Positions 42,792 through 53,735 of a stretch of DNA of 64,000 bases are shown here, piece after piece (within the stretch, counting starts at the first letter, position 1; the number at the start of each line of letters is the position of its first letter). A model generated the notes under the pieces. It was not told the DNA's origin and did no database searches. It saw only the letters and a program-made list of their open reading frames with translations. The translations under genes were made by a program, and so were the position numbers. Location: positions 372,001 through 436,000 of the forward strand of contig NZ_LR215024.1 of NCBI RefSeq assembly GCF_900660605.1. Reading direction: 5' to 3'. This stretch comes from Mycoplasmopsis glycophila. GTDB taxonomy: Bacteria; Bacillota_I; Bacilli_A; Mycoplasmatales; Metamycoplasmataceae.

Positions 42792-42818
42792 ATCGTCGAA
42801 AGGCGATTTTTTTTTTTT
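42792..42818 (+). terminator. Terminator of the tRNA-Tyr/tRNA-Gln unit
   Basis: ATCGTC-GAAA-GGCGAT hairpin followed by a run of eleven or more T residues, two bases after the tRNA-Gln CCA. Confidence 0.85.
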
Positions 42819-42855
42819 ATTTTTTGAGTGAGCGAACAGTTTAAGCCAACAAGAC

Positions 42856-42886
42856 AAAAGCAAGTCCTAAAAGGGGCTTGCTTTTC
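42856..42886 (+). terminator. Second hairpin terminator at the element's left side
   Basis: AAAAGCAAG-TCC pairs with GGG-CTTGCTTTT. It lies between the tRNA terminator and the first element gene, and could shield the element from read-through or be its left-end regulatory hairpin. Confidence 0.6.
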
Positions 42887-42914
42887 ATTTTCTACGAAAG
42901 GAGAATAATTCAAA

Positions 42915-43778
42915 TTGAAATACTCCACAAGAGAGCTTTTGGAGTTTGGTTATTCGCAAGAAGAAACTTTTGAAACACAATCAAAAATTGATACTGCTCA
43001 AAAAATCAAAGAAAGCATAAAAAGTAAATTTGCTTCTGTTGAAATTGAGCAATTATTAAAAGAATTAAAAGAAAGTCCAAACTTTTTCATAAATGAAGAA
43101 GCTTTGGTTAATTTAAAAAATAAACAATTGCTTATCGCTCTTTTGATTTTTCACCAGATTTCAAAAAACGGAAGCATTAATTGTTATGACTTTTACAAAA
43201 AGTTCAATTTTACAAAAGACGAATTTTATAAAACTCTAAAAAAGATTGAAGCTCATTCGAAGCAAATCAAAATTATTAGAGAAAGAATTACAAACAAAAA
43301 CAAAAAAGGAACTTTTAGAATTTCATTCAAAAAGACAAAAAGCAAATATACACCTACCACAAGAAAATTTATTAAATTTAATGAATTTAACCAAATTGCT
43401 TTATGTCTGCTTTTGAATGGTAAGAATTTTGTTTCTTTTTTGAGAATAATGAAAACAAAATACTGAAATAATAAAGATTTTGTTTTCAAGTGTGATAGAA
43501 ATTTCTTAAACGAAGCTAAATCGAAAAAAGCTCATTCTAAACAAAGCTTTTTATCACGTGTAAGGAGTTTTACAAAAATTACAAATTCATTTATCAAAAT
43601 GAAGCAATTTAGAGCTTGAAAGTTTTTCAAATTTATCAATTCGTTAGTGCGTGATGCTGTTGATTTTTGAAAAATAGAGTACGACAAACTTTGTAAAACT
43701 CCAAAGACAACCAGATATGTAAATTTAAATTCATTGTTCTTCATTTATAAAAACAATTTTATTAAGCAATTTCTTTAA
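42915..43778 (+). CDS. First gene of the element, possible winged-helix replication or control protein
   Basis: The 287-aa basic protein starts at TTG 42915 with AAAGGAGA ten bases upstream. Residues ~60-125 (QLLIALLIFHQISKNGSINCYDFYKKFNFTKDEFYKTLKKIEAHSKQIKIIRERI) look like a helix-turn-helix/winged-helix unit. The C-terminal half is Lys/Arg/Phe-rich with TGA-Trp codons. A position upstream of the relaxase suggests a replication initiator or regulator, but no catalytic motif is visible and I cannot assign a family. Confidence 0.5.
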
Positions 43779-43783
43779 AGTGT

Positions 43784-43930
43784 GGGACTTATAGAATGTG
43801 TATTTTAAAAAATTGAGAAAAATTGTTTTCAAAAACACCTAAAAACATACTTTTCTTCAATCATTTTTTATAAGTATAAAAATTCAAACACAAAGAATGT
43901 GTAAGGGACTATTAAGAATGTATATATTAC
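43784..43930 (+). other. Candidate oriT/iteron region upstream of the relaxase
   Basis: Two imperfect direct copies of GGGACTtaTAGAATGTGTAT occur at 43784-43803 and 43905-43924 (GGGACTATTAAGAATGTATA). They flank ~100 bases of AT-rich sequence in the gap between the first gene and the relaxase, the usual place for a transfer origin. Alternatively they are operator sites for the relaxase promoter. Confidence 0.3.
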
Positions 43931-43951
43931 TAAATATATATAAAGCAAGAT

Positions 43952-45739
43952 ATGAATAAAGCAATTAAGAGAGATAGTTTAGACGTCATAGCAATGTTTC
44001 ACTCAATTGGTAAAAATGAAAAGATAACAATTAAGAAGCACGGTCTTGAAACCAAAGTTGGTTATCATTGATTTCGTTCTGGTCAAGCAATAGATTACAT
44101 TGCTCGTGCAGATGCTGTATTGGTTCAACCTAACAACTTTAACCAAGACAAGCTCAATCACATTTTCCTTAAAAGCGGAAAGGAAGAAATTGAATTTATG
44201 AATACCTTTTTAAAGAAATATTCCAAAGACGAAAAACTTACTGGTATTTATGAATTCACAAAAGACGCTAATGATGTGAGCATTGAAGAAGCTAAACGAA
44301 CATTACAAGGTTTAGACGATAAACAAAGAATATACAGTATGGTATTCTCACCTAAATCTTCTCTTGTAATTGAGAACAGATTATTTAGCAAAAAAGAGTG
44401 AGTGCGTATTTTACAAAAAGAGATAAAAACACTCTGTGCTAAAAATGGACTTGACCAAAACAAGATTAAAGGTTATATGGGAATTCACGTCAATACTAAA
44501 ACACCACACGCTCATTTAATCTTTTTTGAGACTGAACCAGCATTTTCAAAAAAGAATAGCAAAGAAAAAGTTTGGTTTAATAGAAACTATTTTCCATACA
44601 AAACAATTTTTGAATTTAAAGAAAACACACAAAGAGAAATTGACCATAAGCTTTATAAAGAATATCAAACAATCCTTGTTAAAAGTAAAGGTTCATTATA
44701 TGACTTTAAAAGAAACTTTAAGCAGAATGTTAATAAACTTAATTTAAACTTGGAACATTTAAAGCTTCAAAGTGAAATTGAAAAGGTTGCTCTTTACTGT
44801 TATAGCAACAAAATCAAAACCTTTAATCGTATTACTGACGACGATGTTAAAAAGAGCATTGTGAAGATACATAATGCTATTAAGAAAGATCATTCTTCAT
44901 ATCGTGATTTTGATTGAAGATATGAACAATTTTTAAATTCAATTTCAAATATTCAAGCTTACGATAAAAGAGCTTTGAAAGAGCTTGGTGATATCTTTGA
45001 AAAGGAAACAAAAGATAAGCAAACTAAACTTTATAACTTTGTTATTCAAACTTGCTTAAATCTTGATAGGAAATACAAAATGGAAAAATCACCTTACCAA
45101 AGATATCTTAGCAACTTTTATACAGAAAATAGAATTGATTGGACAAAAGAATTAGATTTACCAAAACTGAAAGATTTAAATAGCTTTCTTCAATACAAGA
45201 AAGTTGAGATAGTTGAGAAGCTTGAAATTTCATTTAAGAGTGAAATTGACGATTTTGTTCAACATAATCAAATTGACCTTGAAGATTTAAAAAGCTTTAA
45301 AGTTTCGTGAGCTAAATTAAAAAACAAAATCAAAACTGAAAAATGTTCATTAAATCAAATTGTTAAAACAAATGAAATGAATGAAATATTAAGCTACCTT
45401 TCAAAATACAACACTGAATTTCAAATTTTTGAAACCAAATATGACGAAATGCTAAATGCTTTTAATGAAAAGATTTCTAAATTAACTGATTATAAAGCTA
45501 AATCAAATGGTTATCAAATTCAAAGCGAGTTTGTTGAAGATATACAAAAAGCAAAAGCTCTTGTTGTTTTATCTAAAATGAACTCGAAAGGGGGTAAATA
45601 TAGCTCAACAAATGAATACAATATGAATTTCTTATGAAAAGAAAAATATAAACAAACCAAAGCTATTCGAGAATTCTATAAACAATTCGATATTGATATG
45701 GAAGATGTAATTGATTATGTTATCGAAAACTCTTGATAA
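43952..45739 (+). CDS. HUH-family mobilisation relaxase
   Basis: The 595-aa protein contains the metal-binding triad of HUH relaxases in [17 protein letters not shown] (His179, His186, His188), equivalent to MobP motif III 'HxDTxxPHxH'. The candidate nicking Tyr should be near the N-terminus; [19 protein letters not shown] (Tyr near residue 36 or 51) fits. The C-terminal two thirds is helical and charged. TGA codons at 44068, 44399, 44915, 45308, 45635 and 45734 are Trp. A relaxase nicks oriT and pilots the single strand. Its end overlaps the coupling-protein start by 23-29 bases. No relaxase is expected in the usual mycoplasma ICE, so this is a notable marker. Confidence 0.75.
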
Positions 45740-47825
45740 GATTTTTGATTTTAAAAATGATTTTAAGAAAGCATTAATCAAAACAATCTTAATTTTCTTT
45801 ATTAGCTTACCAGTTTTATATTTTATGTTCTTTACATTGTTAAACATTAATAAACTGATTATTCAAAAAGAACCATTTTTTACTGCTTTCAAAACCTTTT
45901 TAGTAAGCAAGTGAAAACTATCATTAACTTTTGTTGCTTTATATCTTTTAGGTTATTCAATGCTTATCTTTGTTGCGAATATTGGCGACTTTGAAAAGAA
46001 ATATACCAAAGATAAAAATGAGAATGATGTTTTCCTTTGAAACTCACGAACAGGAAAAGGGAATTGAAAAAGAGTTCAAGAAAAGTTTATTAAACCAAAA
46101 CCGAAAGCAAACTGAGTTTTAGGTTATTACGAAAACAAAAAGAAAGAAAAAGTTTGATTGGTGAATAATCAAGACACTCACGCAAAAATCATTGGTGGAA
46201 CTGGAAGCGGTAAAAGTCAATTTTTAGTTTTACCTAACATTACTTATAACGCTTCATTACCATTTGAAGAAAAACCTTGTATGTTCATTACTGACCCTAA
46301 AAAGGAACTATATGAAACAATGAGTAATTTCTTTAATGATAATGGTTATGAAATTAAGTTAATTGACTTAATTGATAGCACTGGTGAGACTTGAAACCCG
46401 CTCGTTTATTCTTTTGAGATTTTAAATAGCAAAACATTTGAAAGTGTTTTACCAAGCGACTATGAAAAAGCTATCTCTTCAATTAATGAAATTGTTGAAG
46501 ATTTAGGGTGACCAGACGGGAAAAGTGATATTTGATTAAGAGCAAGTAAAAACATTCTAACTGCTATTTACATTTATTTACTTTTAAAAACTCAAAATAA
46601 CCCTTTATTTAAGGAACTTGGAATTCAAAGATTAAATGTTAAAGACTTTCATATTTTAAAAGCTGCTGATTATCTTAACCCGAAGACTTTCAAAAATGGA
46701 GCTTGAAGAACAGAGATTGAAAAAATGTCTCACAATAACATTTATTGGGAAAGACTTTATAACATCTTCGCTACTTTACCAGACCAAGCACAAAACACAC
46801 TTGAAGGTTTTTTAAGTAATGCGCAAGATGTGATTAATGGTTATTCAAGAAACTATAAGCTTGCTGAAATTATCTCTTCTTGTTCATTAAGTCTTCAAAA
46901 TCTTTTTGATAACATCAGCGAAAAACCATTTGTGATTTTTATTTGTTATCCTGACGAAGAAGAAAGTGTTAATAAATTTAACTCTTTATTTGTAAAGCAA
47001 CTTTACAACTACGCTACCAAAGAAGCAAATAAAAGTCCAAACAAACATTTAGCACGTAAATTTCAATTCTACCTTGAAGAGTTTGCTAATTTAGTAAGAA
47101 TTGATAACTTTGATAAAGCAATCAGTATTGCGCGTTCAAGGTGAATATTCTTTCTTATTATCATTCAATCATATGCTCAACTCAAAAAATATGATACAGG
47201 TAAAGGAGAAAGCACAACAATTATTGATAACACTGCGCTTACATACTTTATTTCAAGCTCGTCAGTTGAAACTATGGAAAGCGTTATTAAATCAATTGGT
47301 AAAAAGGAAATCATTAATCGTTCATATCAAGAAAAAGATAAAAATGGCGGTTTCTCTTCTTCAATACAAGAAAAATCAATTTTAGATATCAACAATCTTA
47401 AAGAAAAACCAAAAGAAGATGTTTTAATTGATATTCCAAATGAGAAACCTTTTATTTGAACTATGATACCTTTTTACAAAGGTTTTACTGAAATTATGAA
47501 TGACCAAAGAAGCTTTGAATATCAAGTGAGCGAAAGTTTGAAAAAAATTCACAAAGACAAAGAGAAATTGATTATTCAAGAAAGAAAGAAAACTAAAAAG
47601 CTTGTAAAAAATGAAAACTATCTAACAGATATTGAAGAAGCAATTATGTCGAATGAATTTTCAAACTCACAAGAATATAAAGAGCTTTTTGGAATTCATA
47701 ATTTAAATTTATTTGAAAACGCTAATATCTATAAAAATCTTTCAAATGAAATCAATTTAAAAATTATCGAAAAGACAATCAAAGATTTCAAGAGAAAAAG
47801 AAAGAGTAAAAATGATGTTAAGTAA
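45717..47825 (+). CDS. traG: VirD4/TraG-type coupling ATPase
   Basis: The ~702-aa protein has two N-terminal transmembrane helices ([38 protein letters not shown]). Walker A is GGTGSGKS (residues ~160-167), with the VirD4-like [10 protein letters not shown] after it and [12 protein letters not shown]. Later come the Walker B region [24 protein letters not shown] and [13 protein letters not shown]. It links the relaxosome to the secretion channel and pumps DNA. Start ATG 45717 is chosen; TTG 45711 in frame is closer to GGAAG and cannot be excluded. Multiple TGA-Trp codons are read. It overlaps both neighbours (relaxase and next gene). Confidence 0.88.
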
Positions 47826-48834
47826 ATTTAATGAACTATTAGACGAAAAATTAAAAAGTCTTAACGAAAAAGAAAATTCAGCTCAAATTATGTGAAGAGT
47901 TGAAAAGCTACCAGAAACATACGAAGATTTTGAAACATATTTTGAGAAGCTAATTAACATTTCACCTAATAGTCAAACCATTTTAAATAACTTAAATAGT
48001 GAATTAAATTTAACCTTTCCCAAACTTTGTGAAAGAACTATTCATTTTAGCACCAAAAACTTTTTAAACAGTTTATTTAATCAAATTAATGTTCCTGTTA
48101 TTTTTGTTAAAGAAAATAGCGAAACAGCAAAAACCAAAAGAGAATATTTTTGCTATGAAATACCAAATTTATTCGAAGATTATAAATCTGTTTTAAAACA
48201 AAACATCTTAAAGCAAAAAGAAGCAATATCTAATCTTAATAACAAATTCAGTTTCCTTACCTTTTTTAGAAACTCAATTCAAAAATTAGGTGATAAACAA
48301 TTTTTGCTTGCTGCTGCTAATCTTGGTGATAAAAAGAGAGAACAAATCTTGATCGAAATTGATAAAACTAAATTTTGTCTCATAAACAATATTAATGAAA
48401 CGTTGAAATTTAACTATGAAAGAGTGTTTAAAAACATCTTTTATGAATGAGTAAGAAACTTATTTAGCGAACTTGAAATCGAAATTGATAATGTTAAAAA
48501 GCTAACTTTATTTTTGAGCTGGTGAGTAATCAATAAATACCTTAATTCTTACCTTTATCATTCAATGAATAAGCAAAACGAAATCAAGCTCACAAAAGCA
48601 ATGACTAATTTTAATAATTTAGACATTAATTTAAAAGTGAAAGTAATAACAAGAATTAATTTTATATTTCTTTCACTAATTAAATTTAATGAAAAACAAT
48701 TTATTAATTCATTAATACAAGAAAACAAAGAAAAACCGTTAGAAGAATTTAAAGAACGTCAAAAACAACAGAAAAGTAGAGATATCAAGAACGTAAGAAT
48801 AAGTCTTATAGAAGATATCAAGAATATTAAATAA
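47812..48834 (+). CDS. Uncharacterised protein coupled to traG
   Basis: The 340-aa protein ([32 protein letters not shown]...) overlaps traG by 14 bases; the ATG at 47815 is an alternative start. It is mostly helical, with acidic and Lys-rich patches, no signal peptide and no clear transmembrane helix. A hydrophobic segment LTLFLSWWVINKYLNSYL with two Trp (one TGA) is probably buried. No family recognised. Coupling to traG suggests a transfer role, such as a relaxosome accessory protein. Confidence 0.5.
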
Positions 48835-48849
48835 TTAAAGGAGTAATTT

Positions 48850-49491
48850 ATGACTTACGAAAGAAAAAATCAAAACAAACAATTCCAAAATGAAATGTAT
48901 GGAACATTTACATCTAATGTTGAGAAATATACATCTCAAAAAGACCCTAACCAAATTTACTACATCTTAACTCTTAAAATTCAAAAGGGAGAACAAGTTA
49001 AATACTACCCTTTTTGATATTTCCAACCAAAAGATTATCAAAAAGTCACTGGTCAATCAATGGACGCAACAATTCAATCATTAATTCATAATTTTTGCGC
49101 AGTTTCTTTTGAACAAGAACCAAGTTCAAGCGGAACAGTAATTAATGTTATTAAGAAAGTTTCTGCTTGAATGCTTAATGAAAATACAAATAAAAAAGAA
49201 TATGTTCCTGTAATTGATAATTATGCTTATTATCAAGCAGCTAAACAATCTCAAATTCAAGCAAAAAGAGAAGATTTCTTATCAAATACAACTACTGAAC
49301 CACAAAAACAAAACAAAGAAACAAAAGTAAAAGAACTTACAGAAGAAGATTACGTGATTAATTTTCCAAATATAGAACCACAAGATTTTAAAAGAACTTT
49401 TGTTTTAGAAGAAGATGTTAATCGCGGGTTAAAACCTAATAGTCCAGATATTTCTAATGAAATAGAAAAAGATTTTTCATTTGAAAAATAA
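48850..49491 (+). CDS. Uncharacterised cytoplasmic protein, possibly OB-fold single-strand binder
   Basis: The 213-aa protein opens with ~100 residues rich in alternating beta strands and aromatics (FQNEMYGTFTSNVEKY..QIYYILTLKIQKGEQVKYYPFWYFQPKDYQKVTGQ..IQSLIHNFCAVSFEQEPSSSGTVINVIKKV). An acidic disordered tail ends in FEKDFSFEK-like residues (EIEKDFSFEK). A beta domain plus acidic tail is the plan of SSB proteins, but no SSB signature is present. AAGGAG precedes the start. TGA codons at 49016 and 49168 are Trp. Confidence 0.4.
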
Positions 49492-49540
49492 TAACAATTA
49501 AAAAACTTAAACTTACCACAAACAAGCAAAGGAGCATTTT

Positions 49541-49804
49541 ATGGAAGATAAATTATTAAAACTTAATCAATTACAACAAGACTTTATGGTTCTTTCGAAT
49601 GAGATTTATTTTTTAAATAATTTAATTAAACTCAAACAGCAACAACTGAATTTAATTAAAAACTCCACACTTATTTCGAAAGACACAAAAGATAGTTTGG
49701 AAAATATAATTAAAGATTACTTTCAAAAAATTGAACAAATCTCTCAAAATTCAAAAAGTGCGTCAAAAGAACTATCAAAGCAAATTGTAAAATTAACCAA
49801 ATAA
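49541..49804 (+). CDS. Small coiled-coil protein
   Basis: An 87-aa protein, almost entirely heptad-like (KLLKLNQLQQDFMVLSNEIYFLNNLIKLKQQQLNLI), with AAGGAG upstream and the first, atypical copy of the shared leader 20 bases before that. No membrane helix. Function unknown. Confidence 0.55.
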   Translation: MEDKLLKLNQLQQDFMVLSNEIYFLNNLIKLKQQQLNLIKNSTLISKDTKDSLENIIKDYFQKIEQISQNSKSASKELSKQIVKLTK

Positions 49805-49813
49805 TTAAAAACA

Positions 49814-50542
49814 ATGAAAAAGCTAGTTATATGGGGTCTTTTTGACGATGCGAACAGATGTTATTATCATAGTTTAAAAGATAAATATGAAATTTATAGC
49901 ATTGGAATAAACAAAAAAAATGAAGAGAATTATCACCAACTTAATTTATCTATTTTAAATGACGATTTATTTAATGAACTTGATAAATTACCAAAACCAG
50001 ACATCATTTTAGCTTCACCACCTTGTAATAGTTGAAGCAAAGCAGACACAAACACAATGTTTGTTGAAAAAATTGATGTTAGTGGTGATAAAGCAAATAT
50101 TCAGTTAAAGACTTTTGAATTTTATGATAAACACAACATAGCAGCACCAAAAACCAAAATTAGAAACCCCGTTTCAAAAGCAAAGTTATTTTTAAATGGT
50201 TTTAGCACAGCACTTTCCACGATTGAAATTATTAAGCATTATAAACCAAAATATTTTGCTATTGAAAACCCTTACCAAAGTAATATTTGAAAAATATTGG
50301 AGATTTTCAATTTTAGTCAAAAACATATTCTTAATCGCACAATGTATAGTCATTATGACGAAGAATTTACAAATAAACCAACTATCTTTTTATCAAACAT
50401 TAATTTGAATTTGAAATGAGACAAACCTGAAAAGAACGGAAAAAATCTCAATAGATTTTCAAGAAAAGATAGAAGCAATATACCTAAAAGTCTTATCCAA
50501 GAAATAATTATGAAATTTGAAAATGATAGCAAATTAAATTAA
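49814..50542 (+). CDS. Putative phage-type DNA cytosine methyltransferase
   Basis: The 242-aa protein begins MKKLVIWGLFDDANRCYYHSLKDKYEIYSIGINK, a Rossmann-like AdoMet entry that lacks the classic FxGxG. It then has the cytosine-C5 catalytic motif DIILASPPCNSWSKAD (motif IV, PPC) and YFAIENPYQSNIWKIL (motif VI, ENP). This three-part pattern matches short phage/plasmid 'Dcm-like' enzymes that modify the element's own DNA against host restriction. The QRRxR motif is not obvious. Two TGA codons are Trp. It is the only cargo gene here without the shared leader. It could protect the element during entry. Confidence 0.6.
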
Positions 50543-50580
50543 CTATTTAAAAAAACTTAAACTTACCACAGGAGAAAACA

Positions 50581-51060
50581 ATGAAATTCGAAAAAGAACA
50601 AGCATTAAATTTACTTCAAAAATGAGAGAAAGAAAATAAAGCAGAAACTTTAAAATCAAGGACTTTTTACAATTCTTTTATACCTGATTTAGATAGTGTT
50701 GCTTTTAATGAAGCAATCAATGAGTATTTTGACAATTTAGAAACGTTAATAAAAGAAAATAAAATCAATTCAACAGATGAAATTTTTGAAGAAGTCGATA
50801 ATGAACTTACAACCATAGCAAACAATAATGCTAATTTTTATAGACGTAGTTGAGACGACGATGCTTTTGACAAAGTGGATTATATATTGCGAAACTATAA
50901 CTATGTCATTGAAGAAGACAACATAACAAGTGCATGAGAGATACTTGGTATAGCAGATAATTATATTCTTACTGATTTTTTAAGTGAATTCAGTAATGAA
51001 TGTAAAAGTGAATTTGAAAAAGAACTCGAATTAGAAAACAATAACCAAATGACTATTTAA
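50581..51060 (+). CDS. Acidic paralogue 1 of six
   Basis: A 159-aa protein begins MKFEKEQALNLLQKWEKENK and ends NYILTDFLSEFSNECKSEFEKELELENNNQMTI. The N-terminal 'M(N/K)F(D/N/E)KE' and the C-terminal 'DFLxEF.NE...FEKE.ELEN..(E/Q)MT' blocks are shared with the next genes. It is rich in Glu/Asp, helical, without signal or membrane segment. The shared leader with GGAG precedes the start. No known family; see the array finding. Confidence 0.6.
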
Positions 51061-51084
51061 CTTAAACTTACCACAGGAGAATAT

Positions 51085-51567
51085 ATGAATTTTAATAAAG
51101 AAAAAGCATTAGATTTATTAAATAAGTGAGACGAACAAAACAAAATTAATCAAATAACAGAAAAAGTTATTAAGGTAAATGACGAACTTATTAGTTTAAA
51201 CAGCGTCTCGCTTATTGATGTTGCTTACGAATATCTTGAACATATTCAATATATGGTGAAAGAAAAAGAAGCTAATTCATTAGAAGAGTTATTTGATTTA
51301 GTGTGAGATAACACATCAATTCTTACTGAGTGTAACATCAATATTTACAACCACGATTTACAAGAAGAAGCATTTGAAAAATTAAATTATATTTTTGAAA
51401 ATCATAATGAGTATTTTCAAAATGAAATTAAAAAAGATGTATATGCTGTGCTTCGAGCAGCAGAATATTACATAATGGACGATTTCTTATATGAGTTTCA
51501 TAACGAATTTCAAAATCAATTTGAAAAAGAGTATGAATTAGAAAACGATAAAGAAATGACCTTATAA
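51085..51567 (+). CDS. Acidic paralogue 2 of six
   Basis: A 160-aa protein, MNFNKEKALDLLNKWDEQNK at the start and VLRAAEYYIMDDFLYEFHNEF with QFEKEYELENDKEMTL at the end. It lies exactly 24 bases after paralogue 1, and that spacer is the leader plus AATAT. The middle SLEELFDLVWDNTSI..NINIYNHDLQEEAFEKLNYIFENHNEYF aligns with paralogues 1 and 5. Cytoplasmic; function unknown. Confidence 0.6.
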
Positions 51568-51591
51568 CCTAAACTTACCACAGGAGAAAAT

Positions 51592-52119
51592 ATGAATTTT
51601 GATAAAGAAAATATTTTAAAATTGATAGAAAATTTTGATTTTGATGTAAAGGACATTAATATTTATGAAATAGATTTAAGAACCAGCGAAACATTAAAAA
51701 ATTCAGTTAATTTATTAGAAGCAATTCAAGATTTTCACAGTCAAATTGAAAATGCATCTTTTAAACAAATAAGTAATTTAAAAGATTTAGATCAGTTCTT
51801 AACAAATGATATTATTCACGAAGTTGCACAGTGAAATATCAATATTTATGATTTTGAGTTAGGAAACAATGCGTTTTTCAAACTTGAATATTTAGAAGAA
51901 AATAATTATTTTGACGATGCGCTTGAAATGGTTAATAATGATAAACAATTCCAAGAGCAAAAAACAATTGGTTTATTAAAAATTGCTGAATTTGAAATTC
52001 TTAAAGAGTGTTTATATAGCTATAAAGATAAAATGCTGAAACATTTATTTGAAAATATCACACAAAATCAATTTGAAAAAGAGTATGAATTAGAAAACAA
52101 TAAAGAAATGACTTTATAA
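51592..52119 (+). CDS. Acidic paralogue 3 of six
   Basis: A 175-aa protein, MNFDKENILKLIENFDFDVK at the start, with the internal WNINIYDFELGNNAFFKLEYLEENNYFDDALEMVNND and the end QFEKEYELENNKEMTL, nearly identical to the end of paralogue 2. The 24-base spacer and leader are the same. Slightly longer middle than its siblings. A TGA at 51832 is Trp. Confidence 0.6.
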
Positions 52120-52143
52120 CCTAAACTTACCACAGGAGAAAAT

Positions 52144-52629
52144 ATGAATTTTGATAAAGAAAAAATCTTAAATTGATTTAAAAATCAAGACAAAGATAGT
52201 TTAGTTGAGCAGATATATGAAAAGGTGATGTTGTATGAAGATTGACCTTATATAAATGATGTTTTTTATGATTGTCCTTTATATGATTACATCGATGCTT
52301 TTGAAAAAACTATTCAAAAAGAAAATTTCAATTCGTTAGGTGAGTGTATTTACTATATTGAATGTGAAAAGCTACCAAGCATAGCGGAAACACACATAAA
52401 CACAAAAGAAAATCAATTAGCAGAAAAAACAACAGAGAAAATCAAATTTTTAATTGATAAAGACCCTTGATATTTTGAATACATTAAAGAAAAAACAAGT
52501 ATTTATGATGTTTTAAAAGCTGCTGAAAAAACCTTGATTAATTATTTTTTATATCACTCTAACAACACATTTGAAAATATTTTAGAAAATGAACTTGAAT
52601 TAGAAGAAGACAATGAAATGACATTGTAA
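52144..52629 (+). CDS. Acidic paralogue 4 of six
   Basis: A 161-aa protein, MNFDKEKILNWFKNQDKDSL at the start and DVLKAAEKTLINYFLYHSNNTFENILENELELEEDNEMTL at the end. It keeps the 'VLxAAE....FLY' and 'ELE..NEMTL' landmarks but is otherwise more divergent than paralogues 2 and 5. It is preceded by the same 24-base spacer with leader. Confidence 0.6.
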
Positions 52630-52653
52630 TCTAAACTTACCACAGGAGAATAT

Positions 52654-53199
52654 ATGAATTTTGATAAAGAATGAGATTTTAAAGCGTGAGATTTAATAAA
52701 AAAATGAAGCAATGAATATAAAATTTATCAATTAGCAAAAAAAATTTCAACCAAAAATAATAAATTTGATTGATTAAATTTAAATAATCTAGACTTTACA
52801 GGGTGTAGAGATTACGAAATTGATTTAGTTGGTGAAGATTATTTTGAAAGATTTAGTGAAAAAGTCGAATATGATAAAGCAAATTCTTTAAATGATTTAT
52901 TCGAACAAATGGAAAAACAAATACCATATATCGCTTATGATAATGCTAATATTTATGACGAAGATTTAGAATTTCAATCATTTGAAAAAATGAAATATTT
53001 AATTGATAATCATTTGGAATATTTTGAAACGTTTGAACCAGAAAAAACATCAACTCATAATGTTTTAAGAGCAGCAGAGCAATACATTATTGAAGATTTC
53101 TTATATGAGTTTCATAATGAATTTAAAAAAGAATTCACAAAGGAACTTGAAAAAGAATTAAGTCTTGAAGAAGAAAAAGATTTAGGTATTGAAATGTAA
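52654..53199 (+). CDS. Acidic paralogue 5 of six
   Basis: A 181-aa protein, MNFDKEWDFKAWDLIKKWSNEYK at the start. It contains SLNDLFEQMEKQIPYIAYDNANIYDEDLEFQSFEKMKYLIDNHLEYFETF and VLRAAEQYIIEDFLYEFHNEF, close to paralogue 2. The tail is extended and very acidic (KELEKELSLEEEKDLGIEM), lacking the EMTL ending. It has the same 24-base leader spacer. TGA-Trp codons near the start. Confidence 0.6.
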
Positions 53200-53209
53200 A
53201 GTAGGAAAA

Positions 53210-53707
53210 ATGATTTTAAATAAAAAAGAATTCAAAGAATTAATTGATAAATTCAAAGAAACAAATACCATAAATAAGCTGACTAATCAAATTCTTAATA
53301 ACAATAAAGAAATTGCTGTTTTTGAAAGTCTTTCATTTATAAATGTAGCAAATGAATATCTTGGTAGAGCAATAGAAAACTTGAAAGATAAACAAGTTTA
53401 TACCTTTGAAGAAATTATGTTTCTAGCAAATCAAAATCTCAAAGAAATAGCAGAAAATAATGTTAATAGATATGAAGACGATTTAAGAAATGAACTTTCT
53501 AAAAAGTTTGAATATTTCATTGAAAATGAAAATGATTATTTCAATACCTTTGGGTGAAAGAATAAAAACAACATAAATATTAATGATATGCTCACAAAAG
53601 CAGAAACATTTGTTCTTTACAAATTTTTAATTAATTTTCATTCAAAGCTCGAAACAAAATTAAAGAAAGAGCTTGATAAAGAAAGTTATAACGAAATGAC
53701 TTTCTAA
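53210..53707 (+). CDS. Acidic paralogue 6 of six (most divergent, no own leader)
   Basis: The 165-aa protein starts MILNKKEFKELIDKFKETN and ends FLINFHSKLETKLKKELDKESYNEMTF. It shares the 'SLSFINVANEYL' region with paralogue 2 ('SVSLIDVAYEYL') and the NEMT(F/L) ending. The start at 53210 is chosen for GTAGGAAAA just upstream; the same frame is open back to 53189. Unlike paralogues 1-5 it lacks the shared leader and is probably translated from the same message as paralogue 5. Confidence 0.55.
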
Positions 53708-53735
53708 ACTTAAACTTACCACAGGAGATGTAAAA

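Noticed and set aside
42533-42863. Minus-strand ORFs across the tRNA-Tyr/tRNA-Gln pair
   Set aside because: The apparent protein is just tRNA sequence read in reverse; such spurious ORFs are common over tRNAs.
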